DNA from: Oligoflexia bacterium
Lineage (GTDB): Bacteria > Bdellovibrionota > Bacteriovoracia > Bacteriovoracales > Bacteriovoracaceae
Reading direction: 5' to 3'
DNA length: 64,000 nucleotides
Assembly: GCA_015232355.1 (NCBI GenBank)
Contig: JADFZW010000017.1
Span: 1 to 64,000, forward strand
Shown piece by piece: positions 37,600 to 46,790 of this stretch. A model generated the notes under the pieces. That model saw nothing but the letters and a program-made list of their open reading frames with translations. It made no database searches and had not been told where the DNA came from. The position numbers and the translations under genes were made by a program. The number at the start of each line of letters is the position of its first letter. Position 1 is the first letter of the stretch.

Positions 37600-37804
37600 A
37601 TTGTATATTCTAAAGTAAGCTGTACAGATGCTTCTATAGACTTTATTTTTTTATTTTGTAATGGACACATTTTAATTATCAAAAATATCTATTGTTCAGT
37701 CAATGCACGTTCGGCCATATTTCTTTGAAGTAACCTGATACAGGAAGTAGCGCCTGATAGTCAGTAAGAGTTTTACATTTTGCTAAATTTGTAATTTATC
37801 AAAA

Positions 37805-38462
37805 TTGAAATGCAACCCACGCACTCCGACCTACTGGACGAAGAATGAGGTAATTCAATTTCTTAATGCTAATAAAAATTCTCCTCTGTTTGAGCTATAT
37901 CTTCTGGCCCTTAATACAGGCATGAGGAGGGGAGAGTTGCTAGGTCTTCGTTGGGATAAAGTTGATTTAAATGATGGAAGAATAGAGATTGCACGTACAA
38001 GAGATAGGTATGAGTTGAAGGAAACCACTAAGACTAGGAAGATTCGTTATATTTTTATTCGACCAGAGATAGTGGAAGTTTTGCGTAGGCATAAGGAGAG
38101 GGAGTTGAACAAGCAGTATGTGTTTGTTCTTCCTGATGGTAGACCGATCAATATTCATCATCTGTCTGAACGGACCTTTAAAGCTGATATAAGACATGCT
38201 GGGGTTAAAGTAATTAGGTTTCATGATTTAAGGACAACCTTTTGTTATGATCGAAAATAATAGCATCTATGACCTCTCTAAGATACTTGGACACTCAAGT
38301 GTGAAGATGACGAAAGAGAAGTATGCTTACTTGCACCAGGATCATTTAAAGAGAGTTAACCAGAAAATATGCTTTATGCCTAATGAAAGTAGTGGCAATA
38401 ATCCAACGATTCCACCAACAGCAGATAGAGGTAGGTCAAGGGTTTTGCACCTAGTGACCTAA
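37805..38462 (+). pseudogene. Tyrosine recombinase (phage-type integrase) C-terminal remnant, copy A
   Basis: The N-terminal arm and core-binding domains are missing. The catalytic domain begins TPTYWTKNEVIQFLN and includes GMRRGELLGLRWDKVD (first Arg) and FHDLRTTF (His-x-x-Arg). Reading then shifts +1 after CYDRK and continues as MIENNSIYDLSKILGHSSVKM (second His) and EKYAYL (Tyr nucleophile), ending at 38462. Around the shift the usual ASH residues before VM are absent, so the lesion is a small out-of-frame deletion. The open frame starts with a TTG and no ribosome site. Copy B at 53.6 kb has the same lesion. Confidence 0.85.
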
Positions 38463-38573
38463 AATGGTTTAGCCCATTTTTAGCCCATTAAGATTTTTTT
38501 GTTATCAAATTTTGGCGATTTTCAGAGGGGAAATTAGAATTTGATATTGAAATGGCGGAGAACATGGGATTCG
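38177..38573 (+). repeat. Integrase-end/att direct repeat, left copy
   Basis: About 397 bp starting at TTTAAAGCTGAT inside the integrase remnant and ending in the att-like core. Matching copy at 53622-54018. Both run the same direction, and the distance from repeat start to core differs by only 1 bp. A perfect match of about 65 bp begins with GAGAAGTATGCTTACTTGCA. The 3' flank shares GATTTTCAGAGGGGAAATTA. Confidence 0.85.
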
Positions 38574-38967
38574 AGATGGCCATTTTTAATCCTTTTTCAG
38601 AGTGAAATCATAAACAGCAATTAACAATAATAGATCAGCATTAACAACAACATTATCAGTAAGTTAAGTTTAATCATTAACAAGCAAAACGAGGCAACGG
38701 TTTGTGTTCTATTATTGTCAATTATTATCTGCTTTTATCTAGAGTAGCCCCTTTTTGGCCCCTCGAGGGACTAAGAATTCTCCGCCATATCTAGGGTTAC
38801 TCTACTCTGAAAATAGATACTGAAACTGTTACTTAAATTTCCTACCGGTAATTTTGATGGCCCCTTAAAGTGGCTTACGTACAAGACAGGCGTAATAGCA
38901 GTGACAAACATAGTAAGAGCAAAATCCGGTTAACCATAACATTTATTATGGCGTGAAGGATTTTGTT
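38463..38967. other. Non-coding scar region at left end of island
   Basis: About 500 bp without a supported gene. It contains the shared integrase 3' flank, the att-like core (38553), and a second trace further right: TAGCCCCTTTTTGGCCCCT near 38744-38762, like the flank of integrase copy B. This trace is followed by TTCTCCGCCA (38778-38787), the inverted form of the core's first 10 bases. This looks like a third, inverted att scar. The rest is simple AT-rich sequence leading to the XRE gene. Confidence 0.5.
38553..38574 (-). other. Putative attachment-site core: tRNA-Ser-like 3' end
   Basis: The plus strand reads TGGCGGAGAACATGGGATTC. Its complement is the 3' end of a tRNA gene: T-loop and T-stem 3' side, acceptor 3' strand GTTCTCC, discriminator G and CCA. 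Discriminator G and a GGAGAAC-type acceptor suggest tRNA-Ser. Homology stops in the T loop, so this is an att scar, not a tRNA gene. Phage-type integrases commonly recombine in such 3' ends. The same 19-bp core lies at 53999. Confidence 0.65.
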
Positions 38968-39384
38968 ATGGGTAACGAGAAACACTATCATCCTCCATCT
39001 CATTCAATCCGAGATGATGGTGGTATGAGTATACAATTAAAAATCATCTTAAAATCATTAATAAAAGAACATGGTATCAGCGTTGCCCATCTGGCCCGCA
39101 CTACAAAAATACCTCTGCAAACTATTCATGGTTGGCTCAGTGGTAGTGAACCAAAGAGCTTCACCCAGGTCAAGAAGGTAGCAGATTATTTTGAGGTTAG
39201 CTTAGATTACCTCTGCTTTGGAGCTACCACAACTACCCACGTACCTTCTCCACCACCTGTTGGTCGTACAAGTGCCACTACCACTACAGCTACTAAATCA
39301 GCTAAACAAGAACCTATAGAGCAATATTCAGAGGAAATAAATGCAGGAATATTTGAGGTGGTGCTTAGAAGAGTGAAAAGGTGA
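38968..39384 (+). CDS. XRE-family HTH transcriptional regulator
   Basis: 138 aa. A His/Pro-rich N-terminus is followed by a helix-turn-helix (about residues 20-80 here): LKIILKSLIKEHGISVAHLARTT, turn, IPLQTIHGWLSG, then KSFTQVKKVADYFEVSLDYLCFG, the usual XRE end. A Thr/Ala-rich C-terminal linker and a short helix follow. The ATG at 38968 is chosen because AAGGA lies 7 nt upstream; a GTG at 38953 would overlap that ribosome site. It is the first gene inside the island and is 4 bp from the AgmX-domain lipoprotein gene, so it probably controls that operon, perhaps together with itself. Confidence 0.8.
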   Translation: MGNEKHYHPPSHSIRDDGGMSIQLKIILKSLIKEHGISVAHLARTTKIPLQTIHGWLSGSEPKSFTQVKKVADYFEVSLDYLCFGATTTTHVPSPPPVGRTSATTTTATKSAKQEPIEQYSEEINAGIFEVVLRRVKR

Positions 39385-39388
39385 ATGT

Positions 39389-40384
39389 GTGAAAAAATTC
39401 AGAATTAAACTAATTTTGCCATCTAGTACATTAATTATCCAATTACTTTTGGTAGCATCATGTACTACTGGCCCTCTGATAGAAAAAGATATTGAAGTTG
39501 GACAGCCAGAACCTACGCAAAAAAATTCTGAGATTTCTACTAATAAAGTAAAATTATCAGTTGTTGAAGATAAAAAATTAGACGAACAAGAAGCAATTGA
39601 AAGTAATGCTATTGCACATCGTACACTTTCTTATACAAAACAAGAAGATGATACAGAATTGGTTTTATATGATACTGACTGTAAAACTTTGGGTGGACAT
39701 TATTTGCAGGGAATTGTTGCTTACAACAACAATGCTGAAAGAAGCATAACCAATCTTAAAAAGTCTGGGAGAAAATATTTAGGAACTCACTTTGATCTAA
39801 AAACTAAAGAACAATTTAATGAAGAAATATATTATGCTGATAAAATCGCCCAAAGCAATGATGACATTGTTTTAGCTATTCGTAGTAGAAGTGGCAACAT
39901 CTTTTTTTTTATTGATAAAATAAATAAAAAATTTGGATACACTTCATACCATCTAAATCCAATCAGTGGATTGCAAATCGTAAAAGAATGTTTTGGGTAC
40001 GTTGAAGTACAAAACTCAGATATTAGTAATGGAAAACAAAATTATATTAATACTGATACATCTGCAACTACAGTTATTATGGGTGTTGATCCTGCAATAA
40101 TTAGAAAAATATTAATAGATAATTTGCCAGAATTTAGATTTTGTTATCAAAAGGAATTAGATCGAAATCCAAAAGAATTCGAGGGGATTATTCCAATGAC
40201 ATTTGTTATTGGAGCATCTGGAAGAGTACTAAAAGCAGGAATTGACGGTGATACTAGCTTACCAAGTAATGTTTGTGAATGTGTAATCAATATATTAAAA
40301 ACAATTCAATTTCCAGCGCCTAAGGGTGGTGGTCAAGTGGAAACTCATCAACCAATTCGTTTCTATCCAAAAAAAATATATTAA
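39389..40384 (+). CDS. Lipoprotein with AgmX/PglI C-terminal domain
   Basis: 331 aa. Lipobox VASC after a hydrophobic signal makes this an outer- or inner-membrane lipoprotein. Residues about 230-330 match the AgmX/PglI C-terminal domain: MGVDPAIIRKILIDNLPEFRFCYQKEL, EGIIPMTFVIGASGRVLKAG, CVINILKTIQFPAPKGGG. In myxobacteria this domain occurs in gliding-motility and periplasmic TonB-like proteins. Its two Cys positions are conserved (CYxxEL and C near the end). The start is GTG, 4 bp after the XRE gene, so translation is probably coupled. The middle is unrecognised. Confidence 0.75.
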   Translation: MKKFRIKLILPSSTLIIQLLLVASCTTGPLIEKDIEVGQPEPTQKNSEISTNKVKLSVVEDKKLDEQEAIESNAIAHRTLSYTKQEDDTELVLYDTDCKTLGGHYLQGIVAYNNNAERSITNLKKSGRKYLGTHFDLKTKEQFNEEIYYADKIAQSNDDIVLAIRSRSGNIFFFIDKINKKFGYTSYHLNPISGLQIVKECFGYVEVQNSDISNGKQNYINTDTSATTVIMGVDPAIIRKILIDNLPEFRFCYQKELDRNPKEFEGIIPMTFVIGASGRVLKAGIDGDTSLPSNVCECVINILKTIQFPAPKGGGQVETHQPIRFYPKKIY

Positions 40385-40391
40385 AGTATTT

Positions 40392-41333
40392 ATGAGAATT
40401 TTAATTAGATTTATAGTCATTGTTTTATTAATTAGTCTGATTGGCATTGGTCTTTATTTTGGTATCAAGAGTATTTTTAACGAACAATCGACTGAAGTAG
40501 TAGATTTTGAAAATAATGAAGTAGTAGCAAAACCAAATATCCCCACACCAAGTCCAATCTTGAAACACAAAATGCAATTGGATGTTTCTAAAATTTTCGT
40601 AACCCCTAAACTTTTTCTAAATAAGTGTGTGTTACCTACTACTCAAACAGATCCCAATGAAAAAACACGCACAGTAAGCGGAAGTGTATTAAATGCCATC
40701 TGCCGTATAGTTACAGACGAACTTTGTAAAAACAATCAGTGGAGAATACCAAATAACAAGAAGCTAACTCTGAGTAACGATCAGCAGGAATATATTGCCA
40801 TTATTCTAGCATGCAAAAAAACAAATGATTGGCATCTAGAGAAATATAGCAAGCTTAAATCAATAGTAGACTCTAAAACTAAATCCCATCAAAAAGATTT
40901 AAACTCTGTAATAGATAACATGGAATATGAACAAATTGTAAAAGAGTTTAATACTTATATAAAATGCCGGAACAACCCCACCAATGAGAACTGCAATACT
41001 GTAGAAAGACAAATATTCTTAAGCATATATCATAATTCAAATTTAATTCAAACTTGTTACCAAGCAGAATTAAAGAATGAAAACCTATTTCGAGGGACAT
41101 TAGAAATTAATATTATAAAAAATGATCCTGGTATAATAATAATCCCTACTATTTATGGAGAAACCAAAGAGGATTATTTTAGATTAAACAATGGTTTCCG
41201 TAATTGCATATTCGATGTTATCAAGAAGACAAATTTTAACATCAAAGAATCAGAGATACCCGAATCCGACTCTAAAAAATTCATACGTTTTGTAACAATA
41301 AAATTAATACCTTCGAACATGAAAGGAAAATAA
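40392..41333 (+). CDS. Membrane-anchored protein with divergent AgmX-like C-terminal domain
   Basis: The ATG at 40392 gives 313 aa beginning MRILIRFIVIVLLISLIGIG, a clear N-terminal anchor. A start at 40326 would overlap the previous gene and is disfavoured. A Cys-containing middle region follows. The last 110 residues (LIQTCYQAELKNENLFRGTLEINI ... FRNCIFDVIKKTNF) have the CYxxEL...G.l.i.i...C pattern of the preceding gene's AgmX/PglI domain but are more diverged. It overlaps the next gene's start by one base (TAATG). It appears to be a duplicated, diverged partner within the operon. Confidence 0.65.
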   Translation: MRILIRFIVIVLLISLIGIGLYFGIKSIFNEQSTEVVDFENNEVVAKPNIPTPSPILKHKMQLDVSKIFVTPKLFLNKCVLPTTQTDPNEKTRTVSGSVLNAICRIVTDELCKNNQWRIPNNKKLTLSNDQQEYIAIILACKKTNDWHLEKYSKLKSIVDSKTKSHQKDLNSVIDNMEYEQIVKEFNTYIKCRNNPTNENCNTVERQIFLSIYHNSNLIQTCYQAELKNENLFRGTLEINIIKNDPGIIIIPTIYGETKEDYFRLNNGFRNCIFDVIKKTNFNIKESEIPESDSKKFIRFVTIKLIPSNMKGK

Positions 41334-42025
41334 TGATGCAAGAACATACAAAAACATTTAAAGGATCCAGTAAGCTAATTCTTGCTCTATTATTAATTTT
41401 TTCAGTTTATGGATGTGCTACAAATCGTACTTTTATTCCAGGCCCTATTGTTGATGATGCTCGCTCTAATTTAATAGTTAGTCCTCCAGTTATTGTAAGC
41501 ATTTTGGATAACCGAGGAAACCAAGAAGATAAAAAGGAAATCATTGATGTAATAAAAACATCCTTAACTAGAATATATGGAAACTCAATTTCATGGTCGG
41601 ATCCATTTTCTGTAATGCCCGAAAACAGCACTGTAATCCAAATTGTTATAAAAGAAATGAGTTCAGAATTTGAAATTAGAAAAATTTCAGTTCCAGTTAT
41701 TCTAGAAAGCAATCAGACGGCGATAGCAGCAGCAGGAAGTTACTGGGGAGGAAGTGTTGCCGCCGTTACTTCAAAACAACAAACTCTTGGTGAATTACAA
41801 ATTCCACAGGGATATTGGATAGGTACTGCTTGGATAGATGTTAAATTAACTGATAATAGAATTGGGAAAAACTTCATAATTCCTCTGGTGGCCGAAGCAA
41901 CTGAGTTTAATATGTTGGGATACCGATCTGCTACGGATGCAGGAAGAAAAGCATGGATAAAGATCAGTCCTCAGTTAATTAATTTTTTTGATACTGTTTT
42001 ATTAAAATTAAGAGATGGTAGATAA
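41333..42025 (+). CDS. Hypothetical lipoprotein
   Basis: 230 aa with signal LILALLLIFSVYGC (Cys lipidation site in VYGC). The mature protein begins ATNRTFIPGPIVDDARSN. It has a central Ala/Gly segment (AIAAAGSYWGGSVAAV) and a C-terminus with alternating strands and a helix. I do not recognise a family. Translation is coupled to the previous gene through the TAATG overlap, with AAAGGA ahead of it. An ATG at 41336 is an equal start choice. Operon membership suggests a shared envelope complex with the AgmX-domain proteins. Confidence 0.65.
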   Translation: MMQEHTKTFKGSSKLILALLLIFSVYGCATNRTFIPGPIVDDARSNLIVSPPVIVSILDNRGNQEDKKEIIDVIKTSLTRIYGNSISWSDPFSVMPENSTVIQIVIKEMSSEFEIRKISVPVILESNQTAIAAAGSYWGGSVAAVTSKQQTLGELQIPQGYWIGTAWIDVKLTDNRIGKNFIIPLVAEATEFNMLGYRSATDAGRKAWIKISPQLINFFDTVLLKLRDGR

Positions 42026-42051
42026 TAATACCATTTGAAGGAGTTATCGAT

Positions 42052-42561
42052 ATGAGATATTCATATATATGTTTCTTCATAATGACCGTACTATCTCTCT
42101 ATGGGTGTTCATCTGTAGTAGAAGTTAAAGAGGGTAAGAGTATTAAATTCAATTCAAATGAAACCATTACAGTAATTTGTCGAGGCAAGGATGAATTAGG
42201 GTTAAGTGGCGAATTGGAGCATATACTTATCTCTCAAGGTTTTGATGTTGTATCAGAAGAAGTAGCAAAAAATAAAGCCAAAACAGTTATTGATGTTAAC
42301 TTAAACAACAAAAAAATTGAAGGTACAGTAGAAGATTATAATGTAAAAGAATTGCAATCTGTTTATGCACTATCTTTTTCATATACAACTGCTTATGATG
42401 GTCTTTTTAGTGAAAGAAAAATAAACAAACTACATGGTTCGGTCATAGATTTGCACACAGGAAAAATCATAAAGTCGTTAAAAATAGAAAGGAATTCTAT
42501 GTCATTAAAAAGTAATGTTGAAATTCTCGAAGAATTGGTGACTCAAATGAAAGGTTCATAA
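42052..42561 (+). CDS. Hypothetical small lipoprotein
   Basis: 169 aa with signal CFFIMTVLSLYGC (lipobox LYGC). The mature part is an alpha/beta domain: TITVICRGKDELG, LEHILISQGFDVVSEEVA, KTVIDVNL, ... LHGSVIDLHTGKIIKSLKI. The strand-helix-strand order recalls small outer-membrane lipoproteins that bind envelope assembly factors, but there is no safe match. GAAGGAG lies 9 nt upstream of the ATG. It is the last gene of the 39.0-42.6 kb rightward operon. Confidence 0.65.
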   Translation: MRYSYICFFIMTVLSLYGCSSVVEVKEGKSIKFNSNETITVICRGKDELGLSGELEHILISQGFDVVSEEVAKNKAKTVIDVNLNNKKIEGTVEDYNVKELQSVYALSFSYTTAYDGLFSERKINKLHGSVIDLHTGKIIKSLKIERNSMSLKSNVEILEELVTQMKGS

Positions 42562-42723
42562 GACTGTGATTATGCTCAGAAAAAATAGCTAGCTTTATGT
42601 TTTAACAAAACGATTTTTCGTCTGTAAAAATAAATCTATCATCTAGAAATACCTATAAAAGATTTTTTCCTCAAAATATTCGTACGTAAAAATAATAAGG
42701 ATCAATGAATGAGTTGAAAGTTT

Positions 42724-44469
42724 TTACCAAGAAATTATTTGAGGATAAATCTCTTTAAGCTTTTTATACAATCTATACTTTAGCAATGTGTTCTTAAATT
42801 CACAATTCCATTTTATTTTTGTTCCATTATTCGTGATATCGAATATTGCAAAATCAAATGTTCTATTTATCCCTTCTTCATTTATTAAATTAATTGAAAT
42901 TTTATTGCCAATCAGATTCATATTTAATTCATTGACTCTGGTAGTACGGTTAGTATCGATTACATTCCATGCAAAACTATCAACTTCTTCTGAGAATTGT
43001 AGATTGAAAAATTCCTCACTGAGGGTAGCTCCTCTTACCTTTTTTAATATTTCAATTGATAGTTTGTTATAATCATGAGCAAAAGAAACTGTTTCTCCTG
43101 TATTTTTATCATTACAAGATAAGAATTTTCCATTTTCTAGATCGGTTAGTTTTTTTAATTGCTGTGAACATTTTGGATCATCAGGATAAAACCGACAATA
43201 TCTCTTTTTAATTGCTTCAACGTCAGCAGGTTTAAGTTGATCATCGCTAGCACACATAACAGTTGTATTCTCGGCATATCCATCTATGCACGCTTTTCTA
43301 ATATCATTTATGTGACCACCCACTGAAGTAATAAAATCACATTGCTCTTTGTATAATTCTTTAACAGCATTAAGATTGAAATTTAGTCCGTTAATAATTG
43401 TGTCGTTAAATTTATTTATTTGCAATTCTTGAATATTCACCCCGGTGTTGCTTAGTGTGTACTCAAAAATTTTTCCATTTATTAATGATAATGCCGGCAT
43501 ATTTTCTTTTTTTGGAATTTCCGTTGTAATAAAGTAACTGCACCTATTCTGCTCGTAATGATCATCAAATCCAAATAGATGTCCAAATTCGTGAATGTAT
43601 GATGACAACCTACGTATATAATTAATAGAGATAGCAAATTCTTTATAAACAACGGCAGAAATGTTGTCATCTCCTTCATGAATAATCACTCCTGCTAGTT
43701 TATTTTTGACTTCACGACAATATTTGTTTGAACGCTCGATAATAATTGTTTCTTGAAGTTTTTTAGAAATAGTTGTTCTTAGTGGTCCTAACCAAACACT
43801 AAGTGCATTTTTAATATTATCAATAATAATTTTTTCATCACTCGAAGTTATTTTTTTCTCTATCTCGGGAAGATAGTACAAACAGATTTTAAGAGGACCT
43901 CTATCATTGATTATAAGATCAGATAGTATAGATATTTCATCGGAAGCAATAAGTAATGGCATAGTAGTAATGCAAAGATTTGATTTTTTATCTCGGTAAG
44001 TATTACCTTGGCAAATAGGAATACATCGAGATTCCATACCTTCGAAAATTTCATCATTCTTACATGGAAGATGACATTTAAGTGAGTTAACATCAAATAT
44101 TTCACCCTTATCAAAATTACATCTATCTACACAACCTTTTAATATCGTATTTTTATAAGAGGACATGTAAATTCTATCTGTACCACAAGGATCACCATCT
44201 TTTTTCGGTATTTCAACACACATTTTTTTCTCAATACTATATGTATGTCCAGGATCACATATCGTTAGACATTGAAGTTTTGTATTGTTATAGTAAAAAC
44301 CTTCTGGGCATTTGGCTGAATCAATTTTGTTACTGCTGCTATTGCCAGTACTAGCTTCGTTGGTTAAAAAAGTATCTCCACTATTTCCTGTACTAGAACC
44401 ACTACCATTGCATCCAACAGTTATAAAAGACAGCACTATGATGAGTAGAAAAATTAATTGTTGTTTCAT
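42724..44469 (-). CDS. Cys-rich metalloprotease lipoprotein (HExxHxxGxxD type)
   Basis: 581 aa from the ATG at 44469; a TTG at 44481 is upstream but less likely. Lipobox TVGC (Cys20). Residues about 35-155 hold four Cys-rich repeats of the form C..G..Y......C...C (CPEGFYYNNTKLQC, CDPGHTYSIEKKMC and others), like TIL/EGF-type modules. The catalytic motif HEFGHLFGFDDH (H293, E294, H297, D303) is a metzincin-like zinc site with Asp as third ligand, as in snapalysin-type enzymes. The C-terminal half is unrecognised. A surface-displayed protease is expected. It converges on the lipoprotein operon and follows the Cys-repeat protein gene after 37 bp, so the two may be co-transcribed. Confidence 0.75.
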   Translation of the reverse strand: MKQQLIFLLIIVLSFITVGCNGSGSSTGNSGDTFLTNEASTGNSSSNKIDSAKCPEGFYYNNTKLQCLTICDPGHTYSIEKKMCVEIPKKDGDPCGTDRIYMSSYKNTILKGCVDRCNFDKGEIFDVNSLKCHLPCKNDEIFEGMESRCIPICQGNTYRDKKSNLCITTMPLLIASDEISILSDLIINDRGPLKICLYYLPEIEKKITSSDEKIIIDNIKNALSVWLGPLRTTISKKLQETIIIERSNKYCREVKNKLAGVIIHEGDDNISAVVYKEFAISINYIRRLSSYIHEFGHLFGFDDHYEQNRCSYFITTEIPKKENMPALSLINGKIFEYTLSNTGVNIQELQINKFNDTIINGLNFNLNAVKELYKEQCDFITSVGGHINDIRKACIDGYAENTTVMCASDDQLKPADVEAIKKRYCRFYPDDPKCSQQLKKLTDLENGKFLSCNDKNTGETVSFAHDYNKLSIEILKKVRGATLSEEFFNLQFSEEVDSFAWNVIDTNRTTRVNELNMNLIGNKISINLINEEGINRTFDFAIFDITNNGTKIKWNCEFKNTLLKYRLYKKLKEIYPQIISW

Positions 44470-44506
44470 TTGTAACCCCAATATTCTTTAAAAATTTCAT
44501 CTGTTC

Positions 44507-46564
44507 TTAGTTAGCATATCTTATACATTTTTCATTTCCAAAACTCTTATCTCTACAGACATTGAATGTTTTTGGACCAAAAATTGCGTTTACACAAAGA
44601 TTGTAACTGCTTACTCCAAAAGAAGGAGAACTACATTGTCTCCACAATTCAACTCCATTATTTGAATGTCTACAAGTATTGTAACGAACACAAGAAAAAG
44701 ATACAGTATACCAGCGCCTAATTTGGCCACTTTCTCCCATTGAAGCACTATCTGTACGAATAGAAGAGATGCCACCAGTGCCATCAAATCCGATAGCTTT
44801 GCACATAGAATTTAAACGTTCATTGATGAAATTTCTATCTACATCTCCACCATTTGCCCATTCACCTCTATGTACGACTTCACTTCCGCAAGCTTCATTT
44901 TTAGCATTATTATATAACTCTACTCCGCAAGGTTCTCCTCTTTGTGAATTATATGATTCAACTCCACAAACAGCATCTCTTCCGGCATTGTATTCTTTAA
45001 CTCCACATAATGGATCTGCTTTTTCATTATATAAAAATTCGGCGCATTCCTTTTTTAGTGCCAAGAAAAGTTTTTTTCCAATAATAGTTTTAGATCCATT
45101 TAGTTTGCTTTTTTTAATGACTATAGAATATTCTTTATTAATTAGGATCGGAGTTAATTCGCAACTTAAATCATTATTGCCTTCGGAATTTTTTAATCCA
45201 ATACAGTCAGAGAATTCTTGATCAGCATTTTCAACATAGTATTTAATTTCATCAACTGAGTTTGCATCTCCTAAATTAAATTTAAATTTCCGACCAACCT
45301 CAACTGGTATGGCCAATGATTGTATAACAACTAATGCTAATTCTGCTTCAATCTTTTGTATTATACTTAGTAGTTTTTCACTCTTCTCTCCAGGATGTTG
45401 TAATTTATGATCAATTTTTATTTCCTCTAAACCTACAAGTTTTTGTTTTATCAGATTTAAAGTTACGGTACTATCTAATTGCTCCCAATTTGTTAGGATG
45501 ATTTGCTTGACCCGTTTTAGATTTTTAATTTTAATTTGAGCTACTGTTTCGTTATTTATAAGATCATCGGCAAAATCAATAGAATTTAGAATTGTATTAT
45601 AATTAAAATCTTCAATCTTTTTTGTTATATTAACTTTATTTGGATAGGAAATTTTCCAAAATCTTTCTTCGAGGGGTTTAATTTGAGATCCATCTTTGTT
45701 CGTTTCAAATTTGGTACTTGTTTTTTTAATGGTATTATCTGCGGTAACTTCATAAATACCTTCTTCAATTGGCGTATCTGATTCATAATAAAGACCATAT
45801 TCAGATTTATTGAGAGTAGAAATACTAAAGACATCATCTTTTCTTGGTGGATTGTCACAAAAGCTACTTAATTTACATTCACCCTCGTAACGATCTAAAA
45901 GTGTGCAGGTACCATCAGAAGTTACTTTTACATATTTGGAAGGAACTCTTTCTTCACCAACCAGTTGGTAACTATACTCTCCGGCCGGTCCTTCTTCTTT
46001 ATTTTCATCAACAATCAAACAAGAAACACTTTGACCTGATTTTTTGTTTGATATTGTCTCTACCTTGTCAGACACTTCTTGTAATTTAGTGCTAGGATTA
46101 AATGGATCTGCTACTTCACAACTATGATAAGTTACTTTTAAAACATCACTGTAATTGTGGCGAATATTATTATCATAAACAAAATTTTCAATTGGTTCTG
46201 TTTTCTGATCGGTAATTGTATCTCTAATCTCTAACTGTAAATCGGGTTGTTGTATAGATTTACCCCCTATAATAAATACAGGAACTAGTATTAAGAGGTG
46301 TGTTCCAGGTTTGGATATTGTTTTCAAAGCACATTTTGGTCTGCCTTCTTCTTGGCCACAATAGATCGATGCTATTGCAGTTAATCTTTTTGACCAAACA
46401 TTTATATTAGCTAGACCGTCGCCACTTTTATTCCACTTAATAATGTCTGTTTTTAATTCCTCTCGCATTTGTAGATATTCTGGAGTAACGGTGACAGCGT
46501 AAGCGTAAGTTATAAATATTAGGTTGAATAGTAGGATAGATATATAGGAAACTAATTGCTTCAT
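44507..46564 (-). CDS. Secreted protein with CGVxxYN Cys repeats
   Basis: 685 aa. Signal peptide ends near AYA-VTV. The body (residues about 25-500) is an unrecognised strand-rich region with scattered Cys. The C-terminus (about 515-685) carries tandem repeats of about 13 aa: CGVKEYNAGRDAV, CGVESYNSQRGEP, CGVELYNNAKNEA, CGSE, then FGVSSYNLC, FGPKTFNVC and FGNEKC. Such CGVxxYN/FGVxxYNxC repeats occur in envelope proteins of deltaproteobacterial and Bdellovibrio-like genomes and suggest a disulfide-stapled solenoid. AAGGAG precedes the ATG. It probably forms a unit with the downstream metalloprotease. Confidence 0.65.
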   Translation of the reverse strand: MKQLVSYISILLFNLIFITYAYAVTVTPEYLQMREELKTDIIKWNKSGDGLANINVWSKRLTAIASIYCGQEEGRPKCALKTISKPGTHLLILVPVFIIGGKSIQQPDLQLEIRDTITDQKTEPIENFVYDNNIRHNYSDVLKVTYHSCEVADPFNPSTKLQEVSDKVETISNKKSGQSVSCLIVDENKEEGPAGEYSYQLVGEERVPSKYVKVTSDGTCTLLDRYEGECKLSSFCDNPPRKDDVFSISTLNKSEYGLYYESDTPIEEGIYEVTADNTIKKTSTKFETNKDGSQIKPLEERFWKISYPNKVNITKKIEDFNYNTILNSIDFADDLINNETVAQIKIKNLKRVKQIILTNWEQLDSTVTLNLIKQKLVGLEEIKIDHKLQHPGEKSEKLLSIIQKIEAELALVVIQSLAIPVEVGRKFKFNLGDANSVDEIKYYVENADQEFSDCIGLKNSEGNNDLSCELTPILINKEYSIVIKKSKLNGSKTIIGKKLFLALKKECAEFLYNEKADPLCGVKEYNAGRDAVCGVESYNSQRGEPCGVELYNNAKNEACGSEVVHRGEWANGGDVDRNFINERLNSMCKAIGFDGTGGISSIRTDSASMGESGQIRRWYTVSFSCVRYNTCRHSNNGVELWRQCSSPSFGVSSYNLCVNAIFGPKTFNVCRDKSFGNEKCIRYAN

Positions 46565-46790
46565 AAAAGATCTCCTTTTGTTTTGTAGGATATGAATTTT
46601 TAATTTTCCTCACATATATGAATTGAGCATTATAAGGGACTTTGAAAAATTATCAATAGGATTCATACCTATATATAACAGTTACATAGTAAGCATCCGA
46701 ATATTTAAAACTCCTTGATTAAAAATCAAAGTACCTTTAGTATCTTCTAAAATTTTTCTTACAAAAAAAGAAGATGGAGATATTTAAGTT

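Noticed and set aside
38553..38574. tRNA-Ser gene on the minus strand
   Set aside because: Only the 3' third is present; homology ends in the T loop at both sites, so no tRNA can form.
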